Positions 55,491 through 64,000 of a stretch of 64,000 nucleotides of DNA are shown here, piece by piece. A program made the translations under genes and the position numbers. The notes beneath the pieces are model-generated. The model did not search any database and was not told the DNA's origin. It worked only from the letters and a program-made list of their open reading frames with translations. Within the stretch, counting starts at the first letter, position 1. Every line of letters starts with the position of its first letter. Source of the stretch: Chryseobacterium cheonjiense (lineage in GTDB: Bacteria; Bacteroidota; Bacteroidia; Flavobacteriales; Weeksellaceae); NCBI RefSeq assembly GCF_012927265.1, contig NZ_JABBGF010000001.1, positions 1,238,502-1,302,501 of the forward strand, in the 5' to 3' direction.

Positions 55491-56645
55491 ATGAAAGCTG
55501 CAAAATTACTTTATAAAAACGGAGAGTGGAAGTTTGAAAGAAATGATAAAAAACTTGATTACCAAAATACCGGGCTGGTTCTGGCTTACGGAGCCAGAGC
55601 GATACTTGAAGATGAAAATTTTTTCAATGTATTGAAAGAAAAATTCCCGAAAGCGGAAATTGCTTTGTCATCATCTTCAGGAGAAATCTTCAGCAATGAG
55701 GTGTATGATGATGCTGTAGCCGTTACGGCCATCAGCTTTTACAAGGCGTTACTGAAAACCTCCCAAATTGACATTACTGATTTTCCGGACAGTTATGAAG
55801 CAGGGAAAATGCTCATCAGCCGACTTCCAAAAGAGGATCTCAGATGGGTATTCATCCTGTCGGACGGAAGTCGGGTCAACGGAAGCCAGCTTGTTGAGGG
55901 ACTGAATTCGGGAAGGCCTGCAGATGTTTTGATAACCGGTGGTCTTGCCGGTGATGATGACCATTTTGAAAAAACGGTAGTCGGACTGAATGCTGTGGCA
56001 GAACCCAATAAGATTGTAGCCATTGGATTCTACGGTAAGAACCTGGTGCTGTCTCATTCTTCATACGGAGGGTGGGAGAGCTTCGGACTCGAAAAAACAG
56101 TTACAAAGTCTCATCAAAACGTGCTTTACGAAATTGACGGAAGAAATGCACTGGAATTGTATAAAAAATATCTGGGAAAATACGCTGAAGAATTACCGGG
56201 TTCGGCACTTCTTTTTCCATTGTCCCTTACCTCGGAAAACAATCCTTATCCTGTGGTGAGAACTATTTTATCCGTTAATGAAAATGATGAGACAATGGTA
56301 TTTGCAGGAGACATCCCGGAAGGCAGCAAAGTAAGATTCATGAAAGCCAATATAGACAGGCTGGTTGATGCCGCCCACGATGCTGCAGTTCAGTGTCTTG
56401 AAATGTGCAAGGAAAACGCTGCAATAGCAATCATTATCAGTTGTGTGGGAAGAAAATTGGTTTTGGGCGACCGTATTGCAGAAGAGGTAGATGTGGTAAG
56501 GGATGTTCTGGGACCGGATACTGTAATCGCAGGATTTTATTCATACGGCGAAATATCACCCCTGCAGCCTTTTGATCATTGTGTTTTGCATAACCAGACC
56601 ATCACTATTACGACCATCAACGAAATTACACAAAATGGAAATTAA
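55491..56645 (+). CDS. FIST-domain sensor protein
   Basis: A 384-residue soluble protein with FIST_N (about 20-215: SSSSGEIFSNEVYDDAVAVTAISFYK, LITGGLAGDDDHFEKTVVG) and FIST_C (about 220-370: YEIDGRNALELYKKYLG, AIIISCVGRKLVLGDRIAEEV, TVIAGFYSYGEISP). FIST domains are predicted small-molecule sensors, possibly for amino acids or other nutrients. The gene starts 7 bp after the response regulator stop (ATG 55491) and overlaps the hybrid kinase by 11 bp. This points to a sensor working with that kinase: FIST and kinase are often fused elsewhere, but here they are separate proteins. Confidence 0.88.
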   Translation: MKAAKLLYKNGEWKFERNDKKLDYQNTGLVLAYGARAILEDENFFNVLKEKFPKAEIALSSSSGEIFSNEVYDDAVAVTAISFYKALLKTSQIDITDFPDSYEAGKMLISRLPKEDLRWVFILSDGSRVNGSQLVEGLNSGRPADVLITGGLAGDDDHFEKTVVGLNAVAEPNKIVAIGFYGKNLVLSHSSYGGWESFGLEKTVTKSHQNVLYEIDGRNALELYKKYLGKYAEELPGSALLFPLSLTSENNPYPVVRTILSVNENDETMVFAGDIPEGSKVRFMKANIDRLVDAAHDAAVQCLEMCKENAAIAIIISCVGRKLVLGDRIAEEVDVVRDVLGPDTVIAGFYSYGEISPLQPFDHCVLHNQTITITTINEITQNGN

Positions 56646-59600
56646 ATTTCACAAGCTTTTAAAAAGACAGATTGATAAATATCTGACCGAAGACTGTAAA
56701 AATCATCCGCAATTCAAAAACTTCATTCATGCAGTCAACGAATCTTACAAATCTTTTGAGAGAGATAAAGATCTCATGAATCATGTTTTTAAACAAAACG
56801 AAGAAGAATATAACGAGATTAATGAAAACCTTAAGAATGAAAATATTTTGAAGCAAAAGTCCATCTCTAATCTTTACGAGGTTATAAAAATTCTTGACCC
56901 TTCTCTTGAAAGTCACGGTTCTGAAGATCTTACCGAGCTGTCATCCTATATATCTGAGCAGTTGAAAAAGAGAATATTTTTGCAGGAGCAGCTTAACAGC
57001 CAGCTTGAATTTCAGAATCTTCTAATGGATATTTCTTCCGAGTACATCAATATCCCCATAGAAGAGGTGTCCCAAAGCGTCAATAAATCCCTTAAGGAAA
57101 TGTCTGAATTTGTGAAAGCAGACCGGGCGTATATTTTCAGATATGATTTTACAAAAAAAACCTGTTCAAATGTCTATGAATACTGCAGTGAGGGCATTAC
57201 CCCGCAGATAGAAAACCTTCAGGATATCCCTCTTGAAATGATGGGAGATTGGGTGGAAATCAACAAAAAGGGAGGAAGTATTTATTATCCTGATGTTCAG
57301 GAACTTCCCGAAAGTGACATCAAACAAATCTTACAGGAACAGGACATTAAGAGTCTTTTTGTAATTCCGGCAATGATGCAGAATGAATGCCTGGGTTTTG
57401 TAGGATTTGATTTTGTAAAGGAGTATCATAATTTATCGGATACTGAGAAAAATCTTCTCACTATATTCACCCAGGTTCTTGTAAACGTAAGGGAACGCCT
57501 TGTTCTTGAAAGAGACCTTTCGCGTACCGTAGAAATGCTTAAAAAGCTGCTTGCCAATTTACAATCAGGGGTCTTAATGGAGGATGAAAAGCGGCAGATT
57601 ATTTTTACCAATAATCTTTTTTGCAGAATGTTTAATATACCTGTTTCTGCTGATATGATGGTTGGGATGGATTGCACAAACTCAGCAGAAGAATCCAAAG
57701 CCCTCTTTAAAGATCAGGATCATTTTGTACAGCGAATCAACAAAATACTTGAGGAAAAGAAGATCGTTACCAATGAACTGCTGGAAATGCAGGACGGAAC
57801 GTTTCTGGAGAGAGATTACATCCCTATTTTTATTAATGATCAATATCAGGGGCATCTTTGGAAGTACAACGATATTTCCGAAAGAAAAAGAACGGAAGAC
57901 CACCTTAAGAGACAGGAGGAAAAATACCGTAACATCATCGCCAATATGAATCTGGGACTGCTTGAAGTTGATAACAATCAGATGATCCGGTACGCCAATC
58001 AGAGTTTTTGTGAGGTATCGGGCTTTGAACCTGATGAGCTGATTGGTAAAAATCCGGCTCAGCTGTTTCTGTATGGAGAAAGCAACATGCAGTTTCTTCG
58101 TGAGCAGATCGAGCTGAGGAAGAAAGGTGTTTCAAGTGTTTATCAGCTTCCTGTAAAAAACAAACGTGGAGAAATAAGATGGTGGGCAATAAGCGGAGCT
58201 CCGAATTACGACGATCAGGGAAACCTTTTAGGATCAATAGGCATTCATCTTGACATTACAGATCAGAAAAAACTGGAGGAAGAACTGAAACTGCAACGTG
58301 CCAAAGCACTTGAAGCTTCCAAAGCTAAGGAGGTCTTTCTGGCAAATATGAGCCATGAAATAAGGACTCCTTTAAATGCAATCATAGGTTTTTTACGTGA
58401 GCTGAAAAGAGCAGGGGTAAGCGGTTCACAACAGGAATTTTTAGATTACAGCTACAATGCTTCACAACATTTATTATCGATTATCAATAATATTCTTGAT
58501 ATTTCGAAGATCGAATCGGGAGAAATGTTGCTGGAAAATAAAAATTTCTCATTAAAAGAAAGTATTGAAAATGTTATTACCATACTCAGGCCAAAAGCGC
58601 AGGAAAAAGGACTGATGCTTACGACATCTTTTTCCGACAAGCTTTTTCCGACCTTTAAAGGAGATCCTTCTAAAATAGAGCAGATATTGTATAATATTTT
58701 GGGCAATTCACTAAAATTTACCAGCAGGGGGAAAATCGCTGTGGATTGTAAGGTTATAGAGGATCTTCCTCACCAGCAGACATTCTCGATCAGTATTACA
58801 GATACGGGCATTGGTATGAGTGAAGAATACGTCCGAAGTATATTTAAAAAGTTTAACCAGGAAGACAGCTCCATTTCCAGGAAATATGGTGGTACAGGCT
58901 TAGGAATGTCGATCACCAGGGAACTCATCCATCTTATGAAAGGTGAAATTGATGTAAAGAGCGAAAAAAATGTCGGAACGAGCATCACTATACAGCTGGT
59001 TCTCAATAAAGGGAATCAGGAACCCCGCAAAGAGGTTTCAGCAGAAAATCAGCATGTTGTTCTTGATGGTATTCGGGTATTGCTTGTAGAAGATAATGAG
59101 CTGAACCAACTGGTGGCAGAAAATTCGCTGAAACATTACAACTGTATGGTAACTAAAGCCGACAACGGCAGAATCGCCGTAGAACTTCTGGAAAAAGAAC
59201 AGTTTGATATTGTTTTAATGGATATTCAGATGCCCGAAATGGACGGAATTGAGGCGACCAAAATACTACGGGAGGAAATGGGTATTAAAACTCCGATCAT
59301 CGCCCTCACTGCCAATGCTTTTAAAAGCGAGATAGATAAATGTATCAGCATCGGAATGGATGATTATATTACCAAACCTTTTGCAGAGGAGAGTCTCATA
59401 AAGATTATCGATAAGCATTTAAAGAATCAAAAAAGTGGTTCAGAGGCAGTACATGCAATAGCTTCTTATGATCTTACAGAAATTAAAAAGCTGGGCCAGG
59501 GTGATGAAGCGTTTATCAGGAAGATTATTACATTATTTATTACGCAGACCCAGGAGATGATTCCTCTTATAGAGCTTGCTTTTAACGAAAAAAACTTTGC

Positions 59601-59799
59601 AGAAATTGCAAGGTTGGTCCATAAGATCAGACCAAGTGTGGAAGCAGTAGGCATTACTTCAATAACATCAGACCTCAAAGAGCTGGAAATTTCAGCTAAA
59701 GAGCAGAGTATGGATATTGCCATGCTGTTTTCTTTATTTGAAAAAATAAAAAATGTACTATTGACCGTCATAGAACAGATGAAAGAAGATCAATTATAG
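56635..59799 (+). CDS. Hybrid sensor histidine kinase (GAF-PAS-PAS-HisKA-HATPase-REC-HPt)
   Basis: A 1054-residue cytoplasmic kinase with no transmembrane segment. Domain order is a coiled N-terminus (1-120), a GAF domain (about 125-285), two PAS domains (about 300-425 and 430-555), HisKA with His574 (NMSHEIRTPLN) and HATPase_c (about 680-795, with DTGIGM and GGTGLGMSI). A receiver with Asp863 (VLMDIQMPEMDG) and a C-terminal HPt with His996 (LVHKIRPSVE) follow. A full phosphorelay is thus encoded in one chain, with output presumably to the sigma-54 regulator upstream or the receiver downstream. The start at 56635 overlaps the FIST gene; upstream in-frame codons lie inside that gene. Confidence 0.9.
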   Translation: MEIKFHKLLKRQIDKYLTEDCKNHPQFKNFIHAVNESYKSFERDKDLMNHVFKQNEEEYNEINENLKNENILKQKSISNLYEVIKILDPSLESHGSEDLTELSSYISEQLKKRIFLQEQLNSQLEFQNLLMDISSEYINIPIEEVSQSVNKSLKEMSEFVKADRAYIFRYDFTKKTCSNVYEYCSEGITPQIENLQDIPLEMMGDWVEINKKGGSIYYPDVQELPESDIKQILQEQDIKSLFVIPAMMQNECLGFVGFDFVKEYHNLSDTEKNLLTIFTQVLVNVRERLVLERDLSRTVEMLKKLLANLQSGVLMEDEKRQIIFTNNLFCRMFNIPVSADMMVGMDCTNSAEESKALFKDQDHFVQRINKILEEKKIVTNELLEMQDGTFLERDYIPIFINDQYQGHLWKYNDISERKRTEDHLKRQEEKYRNIIANMNLGLLEVDNNQMIRYANQSFCEVSGFEPDELIGKNPAQLFLYGESNMQFLREQIELRKKGVSSVYQLPVKNKRGEIRWWAISGAPNYDDQGNLLGSIGIHLDITDQKKLEEELKLQRAKALEASKAKEVFLANMSHEIRTPLNAIIGFLRELKRAGVSGSQQEFLDYSYNASQHLLSIINNILDISKIESGEMLLENKNFSLKESIENVITILRPKAQEKGLMLTTSFSDKLFPTFKGDPSKIEQILYNILGNSLKFTSRGKIAVDCKVIEDLPHQQTFSISITDTGIGMSEEYVRSIFKKFNQEDSSISRKYGGTGLGMSITRELIHLMKGEIDVKSEKNVGTSITIQLVLNKGNQEPRKEVSAENQHVVLDGIRVLLVEDNELNQLVAENSLKHYNCMVTKADNGRIAVELLEKEQFDIVLMDIQMPEMDGIEATKILREEMGIKTPIIALTANAFKSEIDKCISIGMDDYITKPFAEESLIKIIDKHLKNQKSGSEAVHAIASYDLTEIKKLGQGDEAFIRKIITLFITQTQEMIPLIELAFNEKNFAEIARLVHKIRPSVEAVGITSITSDLKELEISAKEQSMDIAMLFSLFEKIKNVLLTVIEQMKEDQL

Positions 59800-59918
59800 A
59801 TTGTCCAGATTCAGGATCAGATTCCATATTTTGGAAATATATTTATGTGTAAATATTTGTATTTCAGTTATTTAATAAAAGGTATAATTGTGGTGACAGT
59901 ATTTAGTAAATTATATAA

Positions 59919-60356
59919 ATGGACAATACTCACAATTTGAAGCTTTTTATTGTAGATGATGACCAATTTTGCTCCAGCATGTATGAGCGATATTTAAAAA
60001 ATAATTATTATAATGATATAACGATTTTCAGCAACGGAACCGAATGCCTTAATGCGCTTCACCATAAACCTGATATCATCTTTCTGGATTACAATATGGA
60101 AGACCTCAACGGTTTTGAAGTTCTAAAGAAAATTAAACGATATGATCCTAATATTTATGTGATTATGGTTTCTTCCCAGCAAAATATTGATACCGCTGTA
60201 GATACACTCAAATACGGTACTTTCGATTATATTACGAAAGGAAACGATGTCTGCGAAAAAATGAAAGAAGCTATAGAAAAGATCATCAGCATCAGAGAGG
60301 AAATGGCCCAGAATAAATTTAAAATATTCAGGAAATTTTTTTTATTTCTATTTTAA
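59919..60356 (+). CDS. Stand-alone response regulator receiver
   Basis: A 145-residue protein consisting of one receiver domain. Asp57 (IIFLDYNMEDLNG) is the phospho-acceptor, with the acidic pocket VDDD at 12-15 and a Lys at the end of the fifth strand (DYITKGND). Only a short basic/hydrophobic C-terminus follows, with no output domain. It aligns along its length with the receiver of the sigma-54 regulator at 54137 (e.g. QQNIDTAVDTLKYGTFDYITKGN against QENIEVAVNFLKLGAKDYIVKNE), so the two are likely paralogues. It may serve as a phosphate sink or protein-interaction partner. The gene lies 119 bp after the kinase and seems separately expressed. Confidence 0.85.
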   Translation: MDNTHNLKLFIVDDDQFCSSMYERYLKNNYYNDITIFSNGTECLNALHHKPDIIFLDYNMEDLNGFEVLKKIKRYDPNIYVIMVSSQQNIDTAVDTLKYGTFDYITKGNDVCEKMKEAIEKIISIREEMAQNKFKIFRKFFLFLF

Positions 60357-60736
60357 TATAAGATTGAATAATACATATTTATCTATACTCTCTTCACTAT
60401 TACTGTGAAAAACTTATCACGAATTTATAAGAATTACCTTTAAAATCTAACCTAAGGTAACCATTTACCATTGCCGAATTACCCCATTAAATCGATGTAA
60501 AAAAAGGAAATAATTTTCTAATTATTTTCAATTTGTCGTACCCAATAATATGATATTTTCCCTAGGTAGTAATCCAGTACAAAAGCTATATAATTTCTTA
60601 TAATTTTCAGTTTAAAAATTAGACTTTATTCCAAAATATGGAAAAACGGTATTTTTAAATATGAATTAATATACTGATAATCAGTGTTTTATTTATTTGG
60701 CAATGTATTTATATTATATACATCAAAGTAAATAAT
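60357..60736. other. AT-rich intergenic region upstream of the polysaccharide cluster
   Basis: About 380 bases with no credible coding frame. The sequence is strongly AT-rich. It probably contains the promoter of the phosphotransferase fusion gene, but no convincing promoter or hairpin could be picked out. Confidence 0.5.
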
Positions 60737-62641
60737 ATGAAAACTTTATTTAATAGTACAGGATATAAGTTGTATAGTACACAGCAGCCTGGAAGTTTAA
60801 AAATATCTTTTTCTTATATACAGAATGCAGACGGCTCCCTGAAATGGTTTTGGAACTCAAAATCAAAAAAACCATTGTTTTTAAAATTTTATAGTGCCTG
60901 TACAGTTAATGCAAAATTATATTCAATTGCAGTAAGGCTTATATTTGAGCTTGGTTTGCAGAGACTGCTCTTTAAGAAAGAGACATTATACTGCGCTGTT
61001 GAAGGAAAGCCTGTTTTTAATATCAAAGGTGACTGGGCAATGTCTACCGGAACAGCCGGTGCCGATAAAGCTCTTTTGTACGCTGCGGAAAGATTTTATA
61101 AAATTGCATGTACAGAAACAGCGAAAGATCTTCTTATTAATGAGCTTGCCAACATACGTTTTGCTTCCAGCAGTAACTTTTATTCGGTTCCGAGGTCCTT
61201 ATTTCACAACGGTAATATTTTGCAGACCCGTGATATTTCTAAAAACGGGCACCGCCAAAATACATTCGGAAGAATCCATGCGAAAGCAGTTAAAGGGATC
61301 GGACAGAGGTATCAGCGTCGATGTTTAGTAGCGAATTGGGGATACTTCCAGATGCTGAAGAAAAATTTGAATATATTCAATGATGAAAATATTCCGCCGG
61401 GCTTAATCCGGAAACTGAACAAAGTAATAGAAAAAGTAGATGAAACACAATATATTAATCTTTCTTTTTCTCACGGCGATTTTACTTCATGGAATTGCTA
61501 TGTGCAGGGTAATTTGCTTTCTATTTATGACTGGGAGCTTGCATCCTGTGATAAGCCGAAGGGATTTGATTTCTTCCATTTCATTATCCGGAACGGAATT
61601 TTAGTTGATAGAAAACCCTGGAAAGCTATTTTAAAGGATCTGAAACAGAAAAACAGACTAACCCTCCAATTTAGTGACGCAGAGCTGATTCACTACCTGA
61701 AATTTTACCTTATAATCAATATATCAGAATATTTCACAATACAAAAACAAAAAGTATTGGATGTGGAGACTCATCTGCTCCTGCAGACCTGGACGGAAGC
61801 ATTGAACGAGTTTGCAAAAGAAATATATACAAAAAAAGAACTGCTTATCATGGATATGTTTGATAGCATGCATCTGACTCCTTATGCCGTTTTAAAATTT
61901 CCCGATCAGGAACCCGAAAAGCTAAGTCCTGAGTCTGAAATTGATATTCTCGTATCTCCGAAGAACGCTGACAACATAATCCGTTTTCTTAAAAGCAATA
62001 GTATGACCGATCATTTGATGATTTCAAAAAAATCATTTATGTACAGTATAAGAATTATTATGAACAATAAGCAGATCCTCAATCTTAATCTTATTCAAAA
62101 AATTGGAGAGAAAAGCTTTGAATTTATGAAAGCACGAAAAATGATCAAGCGGTCAGTAGCCGATACATTTGGAATAAAAACTACCTGTGATTCAGATACT
62201 GCAAAATACCTGCATTATTTTTATTCGCTTAACGAAAGGGAAGTACCGGAGTGCTGCAAAGATTTTATTAAAGAAAATATACCTGAATACAAACAGATAA
62301 AAATAACGGAGCAGATTAAAGAATTGAAAATGCAGCCCGAACAAAGAATATCTTTTTTAAAAAACACATTTATATATATCAAAGGCATTTTCTCCGGGAA
62401 AGAATTTGTCATGTCTGTTAACGGTGTTAAGGGTACTGCAGGATCCGCAGTAATTTCAGAAACAGCAAATCTTAATGTTTTACAGGATCACGTAGTACCT
62501 GCCAACCGTACAGCCAACACCCAGAATATATCAGTATTTCCATTTGTTACCTGGGAGGCGGGCGAAAATAATCAAAATAAAAAACTGCCGGATCGGGAGC
62601 AACTCTGGAAAATAGATTCGTCGCTGCAAAATCCAATTTGA
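60737..62641 (+). CDS. Phosphotransferase-nucleotidyltransferase fusion with degenerate kinase-like tail
   Basis: A 634-residue cytoplasmic protein without a signal peptide, first gene of a polysaccharide cluster. Residues about 60-370 resemble aminoglycoside/choline phosphotransferases, with the catalytic HGD at 246-248 (SHGDFTSWNCY, Asn253) and the DFG-equivalent YDWELAS. Residues about 380-530 resemble the nucleotidyltransferase family often annotated as uncharacterised nucleotidyltransferase (SEIDILV with Asp403 and Asp405-like spacing, then ILNLNLIQK). The last about 80 residues (from Met559) look like a thymidylate-kinase-type P-loop start, but the Walker A lysine is missing and the domain is cut short. 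Homologous multi-domain proteins occur in surface-glycan loci. The gene precedes a GT4 by 49 bp. Confidence 0.55.
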   Translation: MKTLFNSTGYKLYSTQQPGSLKISFSYIQNADGSLKWFWNSKSKKPLFLKFYSACTVNAKLYSIAVRLIFELGLQRLLFKKETLYCAVEGKPVFNIKGDWAMSTGTAGADKALLYAAERFYKIACTETAKDLLINELANIRFASSSNFYSVPRSLFHNGNILQTRDISKNGHRQNTFGRIHAKAVKGIGQRYQRRCLVANWGYFQMLKKNLNIFNDENIPPGLIRKLNKVIEKVDETQYINLSFSHGDFTSWNCYVQGNLLSIYDWELASCDKPKGFDFFHFIIRNGILVDRKPWKAILKDLKQKNRLTLQFSDAELIHYLKFYLIINISEYFTIQKQKVLDVETHLLLQTWTEALNEFAKEIYTKKELLIMDMFDSMHLTPYAVLKFPDQEPEKLSPESEIDILVSPKNADNIIRFLKSNSMTDHLMISKKSFMYSIRIIMNNKQILNLNLIQKIGEKSFEFMKARKMIKRSVADTFGIKTTCDSDTAKYLHYFYSLNEREVPECCKDFIKENIPEYKQIKITEQIKELKMQPEQRISFLKNTFIYIKGIFSGKEFVMSVNGVKGTAGSAVISETANLNVLQDHVVPANRTANTQNISVFPFVTWEAGENNQNKKLPDREQLWKIDSSLQNPI

Positions 62642-62690
62642 AAAAGTATCATCGCAGGTGTTCCTGCTAAATTAATAATAAAGAACAATT

Positions 62691-63881
62691 ATGAAAACGA
62701 ATCAAACTATATTGGCGAGCTGCTATGCTATAAATCCTTATGAAGGATCACAAGATGAGATGGGTTGGAATTTTGTATGTCAGATTGCAAGATTCAGGAA
62801 AGTGATCGCCGTTACAAGAGAAAATAACAGGACTTCTATTGAAAAATATATAGCGGAACATCCTGACAGTATTTACAGAAATATTTCTTTTCTCTATTTC
62901 GATCTTCCTCATTGGATGAGGTTCTGGAAAAAAGGTCGTAGAGGAGCCTTGCTGTACTACTATCTCTGGCAGAAAGGTATTGTTTCATTTATTAAAAAAC
63001 AAAAACTGGAATTTGATATTACCCACAATGTAAATTTTCATGATGACCGTACTCCAAGCTTTCTGTGGAAGTTCCATAAGCCAATGGTTTGGGGACCTGT
63101 GGAACCTCATTCGCTGATCCCGGAACAATATTTAAATATGTATTCAAAAACATATTTTTTACAAGACCGGTTTATGTGGATGATGAAAAACCTTTTCCGA
63201 AAGTTTTCATGTTCATTAAAAAAGACTGTCAAGCATTCCGAAAATACCTGGTACCTGAATACAGTCGTTCCCGAAAAGCTCGAGTTCACTGAAGATCTTT
63301 ATCCATCCGCAAATGCCGAAGATTTTAAGCAACACCTGGAGGTTAATCCCAAATCTGGCTTTACGGCAATAAGTGTGGGAAGATTTGTTCCTTTAAAAGC
63401 TTTTGATTTAACGATACGGTCATTCATCGGATTTATCAATTATCTGCCGGAAAAAGATAAGGCCCAATGCAGACTTATACTTGTAGGAACAGTAAAGCAA
63501 AAAGCACTCTACGAAAACCTTATCCGCCAAAACGGGATGAATGATTTTATAGAAATTATAGACTGGATCGAGCGTAAAGAACTCATAAAACTGTATGAAA
63601 GTGCTTCTGTATTCCTTTTTCCTTCCCATGAAGGAGCAGGAATGGTAGTTCCCGAAGCACTGAGTTTCGGATTACCCGTGATAAGCCTTCAAAATGACGG
63701 CTCCGGAAAATTTATAAATAACAGTTGTGGGGTTTTGGTTCCTCAGCAGAATTATAAAAAGACAATAGAAGAACTGAGCCTCACTTTGGTAAGACTGTTT
63801 CTGGATCAGCCTCTCAGAAAAAAATTAAGTCTGGGAGCCAGGAAACAATACGTTGAAAAGTTCTCCCTGAATAAAAAGTAG
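62691..63881 (+). CDS. Glycosyltransferase family 4
   Basis: A 396-residue GT-B glycosyltransferase. The N-terminal domain opens with ILASCYAINPYEGSQDEMGWNF, common in exopolysaccharide transferases. The C-terminal domain has ISVGRFVPLKAFDLTIRSF, then LFPSHEGAGMVVPEALSFGLPVI, the E-x7-E donor-binding motif of GT4. Expected role: adding a sugar to a growing lipid-linked repeat unit at the inner membrane. It follows the phosphotransferase fusion by 49 bp and is followed by another glycosyltransferase gene 32 bp on. Confidence 0.9.
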   Translation: MKTNQTILASCYAINPYEGSQDEMGWNFVCQIARFRKVIAVTRENNRTSIEKYIAEHPDSIYRNISFLYFDLPHWMRFWKKGRRGALLYYYLWQKGIVSFIKKQKLEFDITHNVNFHDDRTPSFLWKFHKPMVWGPVEPHSLIPEQYLNMYSKTYFLQDRFMWMMKNLFRKFSCSLKKTVKHSENTWYLNTVVPEKLEFTEDLYPSANAEDFKQHLEVNPKSGFTAISVGRFVPLKAFDLTIRSFIGFINYLPEKDKAQCRLILVGTVKQKALYENLIRQNGMNDFIEIIDWIERKELIKLYESASVFLFPSHEGAGMVVPEALSFGLPVISLQNDGSGKFINNSCGVLVPQQNYKKTIEELSLTLVRLFLDQPLRKKLSLGARKQYVEKFSLNKK

Positions 63882-63913
63882 AACATCTTAATGAAATTAG
63901 AACCGTATATGAC

Positions 63914-64000
63914 ATGAGCAGAATTATAGCCATCCATTTACTAAACGACTATAGCGGAAGTCCGAAGGTATTAATGCAGCTTTTAAAAACCTGGACAAGA
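63914..64000 (+). CDS. Glycosyltransferase, N-terminal fragment (cut by window edge)
   Basis: The first 29 codons from an ATG at 63914 are visible. The peptide opens MSRIIAIHLLNDYSGSPKVL, which resembles the N-terminus of GT-B (GT4) glycosyltransferases, with a strand followed by a small-residue loop. It lies 32 bp after the preceding glycosyltransferase gene in the same direction, so it continues the surface-polysaccharide operon beyond the window. Confidence 0.6.
   Translation, partial: MSRIIAIHLLNDYSGSPKVLMQLLKTWTR

Noticed and set aside
54137..60356. Assigning the sigma-54/hybrid kinase cassette as the regulator of the pectin locus
   Set aside because: It is adjacent but divergent, has no sugar-sensor periplasmic domain, and no shared sigma-54 sites were found in the pectin promoters.

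Overview
The window looks like a low-GC Bacteroidota chromosome, most likely a Chryseobacterium-type flavobacterium. The evidence is a SusC/SusD pair, a GntR-type regulator fused to a sugar-binding domain, AT-rich promoters with TAnnTTTG-like boxes, short palindromic repeats with GGGCTTTAGCCC and AAACCTATAAGGTTT cores, and the fused aldolase/dehydrogenase RhaEW. No rRNA, tRNA, transposase or CRISPR array was recognised.

Left flank (1-8.4 kb): a truncated zinc alcohol dehydrogenase, an XRE/DUF4870 membrane protein, a secreted serine beta-lactamase-like hydrolase, and two AraC-linked oxidoreductase modules (aldo/keto reductase + AraC; aldo/keto reductase + SDR + AraC) flanking an AlkD-like HEAT-repeat gene.

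Surface-glycan block (8.4-13.8 kb, minus strand): glycosyltransferase, UDP-galactopyranose mutase, a GH1-like protein, a GT9 heptosyltransferase-like protein and a WaaP-like LPS kinase. A SAM methyltransferase lies beyond it.

Core (15.2-53.9 kb): a large pectin / rhamnogalacturonan-I utilisation locus. The plus-strand part encodes GH28, GH2, CE12 acetylesterase, GH106 rhamnosidase, a DUF4350-like protein, PL11 lyase, GH105, the rhamnose permease RhaT and SusC/SusD. It then encodes the cytoplasmic rhamnose pathway RhaEW, RhaI, RhaB and an FMN L-lactate dehydrogenase. Together these can take backbone rhamnose to DHAP and pyruvate. The minus-strand part encodes an NTF2-like protein, a GntR/sugar-binding regulator, two poorly characterised six-hairpin-type enzymes (one DUF4450), a second GH28, an esterase and a second GH105. 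Four transcription units share a CAGGA element 22-37 bp upstream of a TATTTTnG box. TTTAATGAAA repeats lie before susC and before the regulator, and AATCGAT sites before rhaT, the NTF2-like gene and the PL11/DUF4350 interval. These suggest at least two regulatory inputs.

Right flank (54.1-64 kb): a signalling cassette (sigma-54 response regulator, FIST protein, hybrid histidine kinase with receiver and HPt, stand-alone receiver), then the start of another surface-polysaccharide cluster. That cluster has an unusual phosphotransferase-nucleotidyltransferase fusion with a degenerate kinase tail, a GT4, and a glycosyltransferase cut by the window edge.

All identifications come from reading motifs in the translated sequence; no database search was possible.
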